A stretch of DNA of 64,000 bases, from NCBI RefSeq assembly GCF_001039355.2, contig NW_019775443.1, positions 64,001-128,000 on the forward strand. The letters are read 5' to 3'. The notes under the pieces are model-generated. The model worked only from the letters and a program-made list of their open reading frames with translations. It did not search any database and had not been told where the DNA came from. The stretch is from Lingula anatina. Taxonomy: Eukaryota > Brachiopoda > Lingulata > Lingulida > Lingulidae. The position numbers were made by a program, and so were the translations under genes. Shown piece after piece: positions 26,999 through 44,447 of this stretch. The first letter of the stretch is position 1; each line of letters begins with the position of its first letter.

Positions 26999-27980
26999 GA
27001 TCTTGTTTCTTGGCATCCACAAATTGAGTATGTTAATTGATTACAGTTCCGAAGTGTTATTTTCATATTTAAATGAGGGGGACGTGTCCCATTGCCTTTG
27101 TGGTTGAGTTGTCACTGTCATTATTGATGAATTGTGATAACATGTTGTTGACATTGACATGGAGGGTGGGGTCCTTGATTTTTTAAAACTATGTCAGGTT
27201 GTCACGGAAGAGTACATTTTATGTAGGCTTTTGAAATAGTATTTTTTCAGTGTAATTGAAATAATGCAAATTCTGTTTACATGAACAGGCACAGTATGAT
27301 TTTGTAGTTTTTTTATTATTTAAGATGATATACACATTGTCAGGAAATTAGGATTTAAAGGTGATAAAAGATAGGAAAATAGCAGGACATTCATAAAAGT
27401 GAGATATATAGCAGCAGATTGTACTGTTATGTCAGCAGCCTGGAAGGTGTGGCACTTGTTAGCATAGTTGTGGTATAAGTGAGATTCACTTCTAAATATT
27501 TAACCTGTATATGATATGACATTTGAAAGATATAGCTTTGAAGCAGTTATGTAAGTGCTGAACACAATATTATCTATTATTAGAATGATTTATTTTCAAT
27601 CATATTGTGATTGTTGCACGATTATTTGATATATAGGACAGTTAGTGCTGGCAGTTGAATTACGAGACTGGATCTTATTGAAGTATAATCATTTCAAAAT
27701 GTCAGCCAGAATTGATACATAAGTAGTTATGTCATATTTGGGTGCTGGTTCAAATACAGATAACATCCCTCCTTATCTTCATTTGAAAGAATGATTGATT
27801 TTTTTTACTGCCTGTCCACTGGCTTCTTTCTCATTGGAAACACTAGTTATGAATGAAATGGTGGAAGAATCTTATCCATCCACACCCTCCCCACCTAAAA
27901 CTGAATTAAAAGTTCCAATCAGGCTATTTTTACATTATCACTTTTTGAGCCCTTTTTTCTGGTTTAATTTTTTTAACTTG

Positions 27981-28007
<27 letters not shown>
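27981..28007. repeat. Poly(T) tract, 27 bases
   Basis: Uninterrupted run of T. It could be the reverse-strand tail of an old retroposed element, but no recognisable body adjoins it. Confidence 0.9.
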
Positions 28008-28012
<5 letters not shown>

Positions 28013-30064
28013 TCTCTGGGATAACTACACAACATTATCAAGTTTCATGTTTTCACATCCCTGTTTGTGTTTCATGCCATTTTGAGAGATTGACAACTTA
28101 ATAAATAACCTGGCTATTATGTAAGAGAGTCATCTAAATGGAGGCAGGCTGCCACACTTGACATGGCCAGGTAACTGGATTAATTTTGACAGCTCCAAAC
28201 AGTTGGAAGCAAATATGTGAAAGATAGGAAACCCCCTATAGCCTATTTACATGTTAGGGCAAGTAAAAAGGGAAAAGCCTGATATGAAAGACTCTAAATG
28301 AATGGTTGAATGAATAAATAAATGAAACAGTTTACATGGACAGGAAATGGTAAAAAGTATAAAAAGTAGAATGCTAAAAAGTAAGGAGAACCATTGTCTG
28401 TAAAAACTGGAGTTTCATTTGATAGTGACCTAAATTAGTTTTTATTCATTATGTGATGATAAACTCACTTTATCTGAAAGCAGATAAAACTATGAATGTG
28501 CAATATAATGAAAAAAGGGGAAATATGAATATCTGGTACCTACAGAAAATGCCAATTAAAATTTAAGTGCATGTATTGTATTTGATATCATGTGTATTGG
28601 TTGAGATATAGCTACTTCTGTTTCATGTTTTATCAGCATTTTGATAAAGTATTTAAAAGCACAGGAAGCCAGAAATGGAAGTTGAAATATCTTTCAGATC
28701 TCTAACTCTGATGCTGTGATCACATTCTCTTTCCAGCTATTACCTGGTTGTCATGCAAACATGATATTAATGCTCCAATTATCATGCTGATAGATGTAGT
28801 GACATGTGACAAACCCTGGTATGTGGGCCCCTTTCAAAACAGTTGGCCCCAAATAGGTATGATCAAAGCCAGAGGTATTCTCCATAATTCGTAAGAAAAT
28901 GTCAACCAGAATTTTCAGGTAATAGCTGACATTTGTCTGATGAAGTGTGTAGTGACATTAGAGCCCACTCTGGCTCATCTCAAGCTTTCAGTAAACGTGT
29001 GTGCGACTGGTGATTATTGATCCTAGTTTTGCTATAGATCATAATTGTTTGCAGGCTGTCCATGTTAGATAAGGTGGCTGAATGCAGCAGATAGCAGTCA
29101 CAGACATTACTGTCATCAAGAACTGGGTGGACATTCTTTTTTAGTGACTTATAACAGTTGTGGGCGTAAAAAAGGCTGAGTGAATTATTTTTGGAATTCA
29201 GACTTGTTCTGATGTAAAAGAGGAAAACTTTTTGTCCAGAAGGGAAGGAACAAATTAAGGTAGAACAAAACTGTTTTCCAGTTCTATAGAGATACGCTTA
29301 CAGTATATTGTTTTTGGTGTTCATCTTTATGCTGTGAGAGAAATATGATAGGTAGTATGAATTACAAAATTTATTCACATCCCCACTTGCAACCATGTGG
29401 ACAGCTCATTTAGGGCTGTGTTATTGAGGTAAAAGCAGCATGATATCCAGCACAAAGTGAGTCCTAAGTAAGTAGTTAATTGAAAGTAGAGACAAAACAG
29501 ATAAATATTTAGGTGGCTGAGGTCCCTCCACCTGAGACTGAGTAAGCCACAGTTGAAGGTCAGAAGAGGAAAACTGTCAAGCCTATCCATCATTTTGTGC
29601 AGGGAAGTGTCGTGATATCCTCTGCCTGCCTGCCCTGCGCAGTCAGAAGGCAGTGGTCACAGGCAACAGTTGGCTGGTCACCTTCTCCTGAGATTCAACT
29701 GTTGAAGTGTAGTGGACTTGGATATGGAAGGGCTCTCCACATAGGTGGTGTTCAAGGCAAACAAGGTGGTTTGAGGTTTGGTAGCAGTACGTAGGCATTC
29801 GGTAAAATACAGATAGTGGTAGGTGATGCTGTGAGGGTTGAACTCTGATTATTTTGTGAAACAAATCATTAAAAAATTATATACAATCAAGCAGGTGGGT
29901 ATGTTTAATAGTTTATTGTCTTCACAGTAGAGTAATTTTAAATACTTTGTCACAATAGTTGATAAAAAAGCAAGTTCCGTTTGATAGATGAAGATTATCC
30001 CCTTGAATTTAGGTTGTATGAACTCTGACATGGAAGTGAACAAGACTTATTGAATACAGCAATT

Positions 30065-30068
<4 letters not shown>

Positions 30069-30096
<28 letters not shown>
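30069..30096. repeat. (TG)14 microsatellite
   Basis: Uninterrupted dinucleotide run. It creates spurious open frames on both strands. Confidence 0.95.
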
Positions 30097-30098
<2 letters not shown>

Positions 30099-33000
30099 TC
30101 ATGGAGATATTGTTGAATGAATATCTGGGGCTGTCAGAGAAAGGCAGATTTATGAATGCTTGGCATAATGTTGTTAGATACAGCCTGATGAATGGGAATG
30201 CCTTTGATATCTTCATTCAAAGCACGTTGCATTATGCCCTTCAAAATGGCTGCTATACCCAAAGGGGGCATCTCAACCAAGACGTGAAAAAGGGAACATG
30301 TATTTTGATACTTATTAGGTTTGTAGCAGTTTTCAAAGGCATTGTTATACCTTAGGGAAAATTTCACCATTCCAGAAACTCTCTCTCTGTCTGTCTGAGT
30401 ACAGAGCAGATGGATCTGATTGGACTCCCCAGTTTTCTTCCATTGATTCCTGGCAACTTTGTGATGAAACCCTGCTGACTTTTATGATAGCTCCCAGTTG
30501 GTGTCAGCTAGGTGGTCTACACCTTAATCAATTATTTACAATGTCCAGCCCCGTTGCTTACTGGACCAGGTATGCTACACCTCAACAAACTGCCTACGCC
30601 ACTATGTGACTAATAATAATCAAGACTGGAAGTAGCTGTGGTGTAATATTTTGGCAAATATCCATTGCTATAAATGCTGTAACCATGGCAACAGTGTGTA
30701 GACCGGTTGGCTATTTACTGACTACAAATTAAGGCGGGCCTGATGTCTGTACACATAACATGTTCTCATTAACAAGCCTGGTACAATACAAACAGCACTC
30801 TAAAGGTTGATGAGCCAAGCAATCATTACCGGGGGAAATAATCAAGCTACCACCATCATCAATGCAGTGTTTGTATTATTGATATGGTTAATAATGGGGA
30901 GTTGGAAGAGGTTGAGTGTCTCGGCTTTGTTTGCTTTCTTGGTTGAATAACTCCTGATGTAGAAAAATTGTTTGTATAATGGTGTCTGAGATAGGCAAGA
31001 TGTCCATTACAGGGAGACACCAAACATCATTTAAGAGATTATAATTGAAAAAGATGGGAAAACAGACTACTGCAATCTGATCACTCTAAGCTGACAGGGA
31101 GTAATTGAATATTAGCACATTTACAGTCCAAAAGGTGTCATTTATAATGATGCAGTGCATCATTTAGCTGTGCTGAGGAAAAATTGTGTATGTGAAATGG
31201 GGAAATATTAGTAATCATTTGCTGTGACCTTCCTTTTTGTGACACACCTTAAGCTGACTCTACTGCATCAACCATTAAGTGTATGATTCATGATGATGTG
31301 AAAGTTTTAGAGTTTTTCCGAGGTAGATTGACGCTTTGATTAAATGGAGGGCCTCTTGTTATCTGAGTCTTGAATGTCAACTGAGTGGATAAAGTCTCTT
31401 CTCTATTTCGTGCCAGTCAAGATGTGATACCAAGAAATGCAGAGGAGATTACAGGGAATCTAACTGAATAGATTTTACTTTGCATAACATGTTTATCTCC
31501 TGGGTGCTTAATTGACTAGTCATTCTATACAGGTTCTTAGACTGTATTAAACAGTGGGGCCAAATATATATATAAATGCAATAACTTAGATTGAACAACC
31601 AAATGAGGCAATGAACCAAGTGCTTGTAATGTTTCTACTTTGGTATAAATGGAAGCAAACTTGATTATCTTAGGGGTAATTTCATACTAATGAGAACGCA
31701 CTTGGCATCCTCTGTGGAATCTTTTTTATTTCATTTTTACAGAAAGGGCACATTTGCAGTTTGATGCTTAGCACCAGTTAAAGAATAAATTTTGACTTGC
31801 GTGTGCTTCAGCTTGTTGCCTGAAAGCAATTCCTAGAAGCATTATCTGAAGTATTCTCTTATATGCCTATTGATGACCCACTTTCCCTAGGAATGAGGCT
31901 GATACTAGGCAAGTGGTAAATTATTGAAATACTGGTGAGTTGCTTAAAATTTTGTGTGCTTAGTAAGCAAGGATCTTCACACCTTATTTAGAGATGCTAT
32001 GGTGAGAATGGATGGTTTCCAAAATTATTATCAAGTCTGATGTTTTTTTTAGGCTTGTATGAAATTTAATGGGTTTTGACTGACTGTAGCATAGGTAAGA
32101 AACACTGTCATCTCTTGTATCATCACATATGGCAACAATTGATGACTGGAGTGAAAGCATCATTCATTCAGTTCTCCTATACAGTTAACACAGATGTAGC
32201 AAACTAACAAGGCAGTTATTGGTGATATCTGTATTTTTTCATTTAGCCTTAAAGACGTTGAGTTGATTCCCCGTGCTCCAGTAAAATTAATTTAATTTGT
32301 TCACGTTTCCACATGGGTATTGGGTCCCAGTAGTGCTCCACAGACTGGGTTGAAAGCAGTCAGAGGATGGATGGATAGCACAGCAGTTACCTGGAAAATC
32401 ATTACAGCTGCTGCTGCAGCTAAGTGGACAGAGTTATTATATTTTGTCCAAGCTTGCATGGGGAGATAAGAAGCCGACAAGTATTCTTTATGGAGTAGAA
32501 TTCCAGGAGCTGTGCTCAATGGAGATTATTGATAAAACAGAATTAGTAACCTTGTTTACTGCTGCTAGCTGTCAACCCCTAATAAAAACCAACGGGGAAA
32601 ATAGTGAATGGTTCATTTATACATTAGGGAGGTTCTGGGGTAAGTTTTGATATATGGTGCTGATACAGGGAGGCACATGGCTGGACATTTTTTTGGGGGA
32701 AAAGGTGTAATGTTTGTTTAGAAAATGACCTCTTTTGTAAGTTCATTCCATTTTATTAGTGAACCACTGCAGTAACATGGCAGATAATGGGGCTCTTTGA
32801 AGATATTTTTTCCATTTTTTTGCCATGGGACCAGAAGTTTCCCAGTAGGACAGAAATGGCCCCTGTTGTGAAAAGGGACTGACTTCTAAAATCATGTGAA
32901 ATTTCTGTGTTTGATTACCCCGAGTTTCATTTCAGCTGAAGGTGATCTTGTTTTCCTAGATACCCCTGAAATATCCAGCTATAAAAAGGATGATGGTCAA

Positions 33001-33748
33001 ATTAGAAATGTATAAGTGGACAGTTTTGCTTGGACAAGGGAAACCTAGGGCAGTTGTGAATATCACTTTTAATATTATATAGGCAGGACAGGCGTGTGGT
33101 TACATGAAAGTCACCATTATTGTACTGTATTTTATTTAGAAAAAAATTACAAGAAGCCTTCCCTACTTAATTAAGGACATGCTGTTCAAGAGGCTAGGGT
33201 AATTGTATAAACACAAATTTTCATCGACTGCGTTCTGGAGTCAAAAGTAGAACAGTAATTAACTGGGAAACGGAAATGAAAATCACGAGAAAAAAATATA
33301 TATCTCTTATAACAGGAGTGATCATTATCTCATATTGATTTTTTTTAGGATAGTTTGGGTTAAATATGCAGCTGCTTTCTTTTTAATAGTTCCCCTGAGG
33401 TTGTGATCCAAACTGGTGCAAACATGTTGAAATACTTGATATGCCAGGACTGTAGGCATGCAGAAAGAGAGATTGTAGGACAGTAGTGAATTTTTTTTTA
33501 TTTAGTTCTGTAATCTGTACCAATAAGCTGGTAATGTTTCAATTTGTATGAGAGACAGCTGACATGGGTATTAGCATTAAGAAAATAGTTTATAGTGTTT
33601 TGGATGCCTGTCTGTTTCTTCTTAGCACTTTCAAATAATTATTAACTAGGTATGTGCATGGCCATATATTCTCTCCCTGATATCTTTTATGGTAAAGCTT
33701 TTTGCCACATCTATTCTTTCCAGTTTGCTCCAAGAGGTGTAATGTTAG

Positions 33749-33772
33749 TTTTTTTTTTATGGGGGGGGGGGG
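33749..33772. repeat. Adjacent T10 and G12 homopolymers
   Basis: T10 (33749-33758), AT, then G12 (33761-33772). Their true length may be mis-sequenced. Confidence 0.85.
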
Positions 33773-33931
33773 TCAGAGAGATTTAAGGTAAAAAGTAGAT
33801 GCGACTATGGGCAAAATAGTGAAATACTCATATATAACTGATAAAGATGTTTGTTTATCTTTAGAAAATCTGAGTAATACCTCTTTGTAAAAGGAATAAA
33901 AATATCAAATTAAACAGTGACATCATGTTAT

Positions 33932-33974
33932 AATGGTATCATACCATTGTTAAATTAACCATATTATGGTTAAT
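33932..33974. repeat. Pair of short perfect hairpins
   Basis: AATGGTAT, one spacer base, ATACCATT (33932-33948) is followed five bases later by ATTAACCATA, one base, TATGGTTAAT (33954-33974). Both could form stems, but such AT-rich palindromes also arise by chance. They lie about 230 bp upstream of the first coding exon. Confidence 0.6.
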
Positions 33975-34155
33975 TTTTAACCTCCACAAAAGCCAATAGA
34001 CCAACAGTTGAGAATATTTGGTTGAATAGTGGGCCACTCCCATCTAATTTGGCACAGTGGCACATTAAGATGATGGGCTCAAAGGTAAAGTATATGGATT
34101 CAACATGAAATGTTAACAGTTAAGCACGTTAAGTACCTACACTTGCATATGTGAT

Positions 34156-34247
34156 ATACTAAATACATACCTGTATACCTGCCTTTTTTATCATTTCAGA
34201 ACTGAAGATCACTGAAACTAGGACTATTTTTAAAAAAATAAATCACA
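34156..34247 (+). promoter_or_regulatory. Splice acceptor and 5' UTR leading to the start codon
   Basis: TACTAAAT near 34156-34163 fits a branch point. It is followed by a pyrimidine-rich tract and ATTTCAG with the AG at 34198-34199, so the start-codon exon probably begins at 34200 with 48 bases of 5' UTR. An in-frame TAA at 34239-34241 lies nine bases upstream of the ATG and blocks any longer reading frame. The start context CACAATGG has A at -3 and G at +4, a strong initiation context. At least one upstream non-coding exon is therefore implied but was not located. Confidence 0.75.
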
Positions 34248-40270
<6,023 letters not shown>

Positions 40271-42150
40271 GAATGCAAGCAGAAACATCAGGCCAGCAGG
40301 CAAAAATGCAAAACATGAGCATTATTTGGCACAGATATTAACATTCTACTAATGAAAGAAGAGCAACAGAGCAGTCTGGAGGAAGCATCTGCAACAGCAG
40401 CCATTTTAACCATTTCTACCATTTTTTTTTGTCCATGACTGAATTTACTTTGTATTTTATATGTATGTTGTAACCAACTTCTATTATGTAAGCTTCACTT
40501 AAAGCATCACATCTAACTGATAGGGTTTGCTTAGAATGAGCATGTTAACGACAATACAAAATATCCTAGTGGAAAACTGCCTCTTAACTGTAATTGTTAT
40601 CTTGACTTTTATGAGAATGTTGATGGATGTAGTGATCCAAATAATGTGGTAGTTGTTCAAGCACAATAAGTGTCACAGCAAACACAATCATGTAGAAGAC
40701 CGCACTAAGCTTGACAAATACAATCTAAAAAAGTGAGTGGAAGGTTGTTTTTAAAAGATAATGTTCTTAAGACAGATTTATTTGTAGAAAAAAAATCTGA
40801 ACTACAGGTAGTTTTTTTTTCTGTTTTCTAAAAAAGAAACAATACATATTTGGCTGAAGGCTAGTTAGTGTTCTTTTACAGGTCAAAACTGACAGTCTAG
40901 GTATTTTTCCAATGAATTTACTGGTATAATGGATGCTTGACTCCAGTTTTTAAAAATGTTGTGGTTGTGACTTGTATGTAGTAGTAAATGTAGACATATA
41001 ACAACTTACATGTACTTTTGAAAACAATGGATAAATGTTGCGTGGCACGCACAGGGAGTGGTATGAAGCAATATGGCTAGTTTTTATTGAAAGTATTTAA
41101 AAGATGGGTGGGTAATAAATAGGACTCTTGTTAACTGAAGGAGGACAAATAATGCATTTAAGATCTCGCATAAAAAACTGTTTTATAGCTATTGACATGT
41201 GACGTGAGGAGAAGATCTAACATATGCAGCATCTGATAACACATTGCAGACCATACCTTGAAACATTCATGTTGTGTTTTTAAGTTGTTGCTTTATGTGC
41301 AAATATATATAGATATATATTTACTTGTAGTAGGTAGTTCTGATTTTAGCTAGAGGAACACGTCATCATGTTGTCAATTAACTCAAGTTATTTTAACTTG
41401 TCTTGAATTATTTGGAGATGTCTTAACAGTGTATAAGCTTTCTCTTGGTAACATCATTCAGAGTTGATGCTTACCTTTGTTTGAATTTTAGAGTAAAACT
41501 TAAGGGATTTTAGACTAAGATATTTCTTTATAAATTAGCTGCAACAGCTTCCTTTTGCTGAAAGATGTGATAGATAAGCAGATCATGATGCACTGTGTGT
41601 GAATCTTGACTATTTTAAGCTGCCTGGAAGTCTTCTGACTATAAGATGGTATAGATAATAACAGGCATACTGGATTGCACTGGGGTCCAGAGTTCCAGAC
41701 TCACAGGAAATGATGGCAACAGCCCACAAAATGGCACAAGAGAACACAGAAGAAAAAGACAGCATGGCTGGTATACAAGGAATATCAGTTGTGCCATTTC
41801 ATCAGAGTTGAAGATGACAAAAACATATCTGGCACATTGGTTTGAAAATAAAGCTATATCATTCATATCTCTTACATATATAGAAATATCAATTTTCTTC
41901 AAATTGGCTGTGTGGCACTGTATAGTTAGTTGCCATGGAGATGTAAACATCAAGTTGCGTGTAAATGAGAAACCATTCAGCTGTGAACATTGTGAGGGCA
42001 GTCGTACTGTTAGCAGATACTTCAAGGTGTCATCTAGTATATTGATGCCAGGGAGAGACCACATCCGGCATCCTGTCGACCATTTGTAGTCCAGTTTCAA
42101 TTTAGCTTAGTTTACACATCTTTCAGTATAATAAAAACTACAGTATAACC
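40271..42150 (+). other. Probable 3' UTR of the NCS gene
   Basis: AT-rich sequence after the stop codon with three AATAAA hexamers at 41114-41119, 41847-41852 and 42130-42135. The last is followed within 40 bases by a T/GT-rich stretch (TTATTTCTTGGTTTTTATTT), the usual arrangement of a cleavage site. The transcript end is therefore probably near 42150, with shorter forms possible. Open frames on both strands at 41639-42100 overlap each other and are not convincing genes. Confidence 0.5.
42130..42135 (+). terminator. Candidate polyadenylation signal
   Basis: AATAAA with a downstream U/GU-rich element. It is the best placed of three hexamers after the stop codon; 41114-41119 and 41847-41852 are alternatives. 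Confidence 0.45.
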
Positions 42151-43161
42151 ATCCTTATTTCTTGGTTTTTATTTTCAAAACTTTGGCCTTGTCTAGGACC
42201 CATGGAGGCATTGTCACTGAACATTACAGTGCAACTTTACTTGAATACTATATCTGAAGAAACTCTCTCTACCTTATTTCCAAGCAGAATCAGATTCTGT
42301 TACATTTTTACGAAAATTTGGCGCCACCCAGATATGTGGTTCTTCTGATTAAGACTGGGCAAATTCAGATGAAATGTGTATTTCCTTTGGTTGGTATTTG
42401 TAAGTTTTTGCCAATTTTTTTCACAAAAATACAAGTACATTGTTTGATTTTGATGCCATCAATTTTTTTTTTTTTATTGTACCATGGTCTTATTTGAATA
42501 ACAGATATTTCTTAAATAGTGCAGGGGTAGATTGAGGCCATCTTCTGGGTCTTCCAGAAGTTGGTCAGATTTTCAAGATTACATTGACGGGTATCTAATT
42601 TTTTCTGATGGAAGATTGTCAAAAATGGATGGATCAACAAAGATTATTTGGAAGACTGTCAGAAAATATCTGTGGATCCGCCCTGTAGTGGGTGTGATTC
42701 AATGCAAAATTGTATCTGGATGCAATTTGATCAAAATTGATATCTTATTTGTGCCCAAAGATATGTTAAAACTACACATACATGAACTGGTTACCATCAG
42801 CAGAAACATAGTAGCCTATGGTCACAGTGAATGTCCATATGTTAGGGTGTCATTGAGCGCCTTTTCATCTCCCACCACACATTGATTTTCAGAACACAGT
42901 TTACGGCCAGGATTACAGAACTATTCCTGTTCTACTAATGCTGCCATATGCATAGAGAGATGTTTGATGTACAATAATATTGCTGTGGGACTGTGTAAAG
43001 AGTATTGAATTTCCCACAAAAATCTATTGGTTCATTTTGAATCACCAGATAAGCTGCAAATGAGCTTGGATCTTTAGTTCTGAACATACAAGATTGATTG
43101 CAGTTCTTTGAGTGATTCACACTTAGATTTTATTTACGTGATTTAAGTGATCTAAGTTACC

Positions 43162-43231
43162 CACACACATGCAGACACACACACATGCACGCGCAATCTC
43201 TCTCTCTCTTTCTCTCTCTTCTCTCTCTCTC
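43162..43231. repeat. CA-rich then CT-rich simple repeat
   Basis: ACACAC units followed by interrupted TCTCTC units. Confidence 0.85.
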
Positions 43232-44315
43232 ATGTAATACTATATACTTTGTATGTGAGTCTCAATCAGTTTCTTATACCATGTACAGATTTGAGTTGCC
43301 ACATGTAGGAGAGGTTTTGTTTTAGGTGACAAGTGCCAAACAAATAATCATATTTTGTAAGACATTTTTCAGAATTGAACTTAACACATTTTTTTATACC
43401 ACCAATCCATATAGTCTAAAAGCAAAGCCTTGTATTTCACCACAGATACTGATAACAGAGGCCTCTGGGAATTCCTTTATCCAGGTATGAACATTTTCTT
43501 GCCATTGGGGGATTTCATCCCTTTTAAGCAAATAAGAGTCTAGAATGTCGTCTGATTTAGCATGAAATCTAAAAAAATGGGGAATACAGGGTACTCAGAG
43601 TTTTCCTCCATCTTTGCCAATTTCTGTTCCCATCCCTGTTCATCTCAACTGTTGCATTAATAGGATGGAGGCTGCAGCAATAGTCTGAACGTTCAATAGT
43701 CCGAAGGGTCATTGGACCAAATGTTCACTACAGAACCTTCGGACCAAGGAACCATTGATTGAAAAACCAATGAAAATATTTCTGTTTTTCGGACCAATGA
43801 ACCTTCAGAATATCGAGAGGCCCCCATAAAATGTGTAGACTGAATGTGCATGCATTATATAGTAAACCCTAATGTAGGTGTGGGTCAGCCTGGTAAAAGA
43901 AACATCATCATAGCATGTACCGCATTACTATAGCCATAGAGAGAATATCTTCACAGGATATTCATATATATTTCTTTGGTAAATACTACACACATATCTG
44001 TACTGTGTCCATCAAGAAAGTTTTTCAAAAAAAAAAAGACTGGATCACCGAGCTAACATCTGACAGCAGAGAGCTTCCACAGCCAGTGGGTACTGAGGGT
44101 AAACTGGAGGCAGAGGGTCACATGTTGATACAATCTGACATTTATGCATTGATATGCATTGGTTAATAGGTTTCTAGAAATAGTTGTTTTATCCCAGATT
44201 GATTTGAAGCATCCTCTCATTCTAAATGTACGGCTAGGTTTAAAAAATGGGCTAAATATGATGGTTCTAAACATCTAACCAGATAAAAGAATCTGCTAAA
44301 TACAAGCTATATGTG

Positions 44316-44447
44316 AAATGTTATGAGATTGAACTTTTCACTTTCCTTACTAAATTAAAGCTTTGCCTTACAAATCTTTCGGTCACTCCCTATAAGTTAA
44401 AGCTTTAATTAAGTGTAGAAATTGAAAAGTTTAATCTTATAACATTA
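44316..44447. repeat. ~130-bp imperfect hairpin (foldback)
   Basis: The left arm begins AATGTTATGAGATTGAACTT and ends near ATTAAAGCTTTG. The right arm is its reverse complement with about one mismatch in five (read on the minus strand: AATGTTATAAGATTAAACTT to ATTAAAGCTTTA). The arms are about 50 bases and the loop about 20. It could be a foldback transposon remnant; a hairpin-RNA source is possible but unsupported. Confidence 0.75.

Larger units (their letters stand above)
26025..34199. other. Non-coding stretch upstream of the calcium-sensor gene
   Basis: No coding exon is recognised. It must contain the splice-donor exon that feeds the acceptor at 34199 unless that exon lies further upstream, but I cannot identify it or a promoter. 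It holds a CAGA/CAGG-rich run (26953-26998), a T27 tract (27981-28007), a (TG)n microsatellite (30069-30096), adjoining T10 and G12 runs (33749-33772) and a pair of short hairpins (33932-33974). Confidence 0.6.

Noticed and set aside
27795-28085. 96-codon frame with a Phe-rich stretch resembling a membrane segment
   Set aside because: The phenylalanine run is the translation of the T27 homopolymer.
41639-42100. 153-codon open frame on the minus strand
   Set aside because: It has no recognisable domain, overlaps a 93-codon frame on the opposite strand and lies in the likely 3' UTR of the calcium-sensor gene. A frame of this length is plausible by chance in 64 kb.
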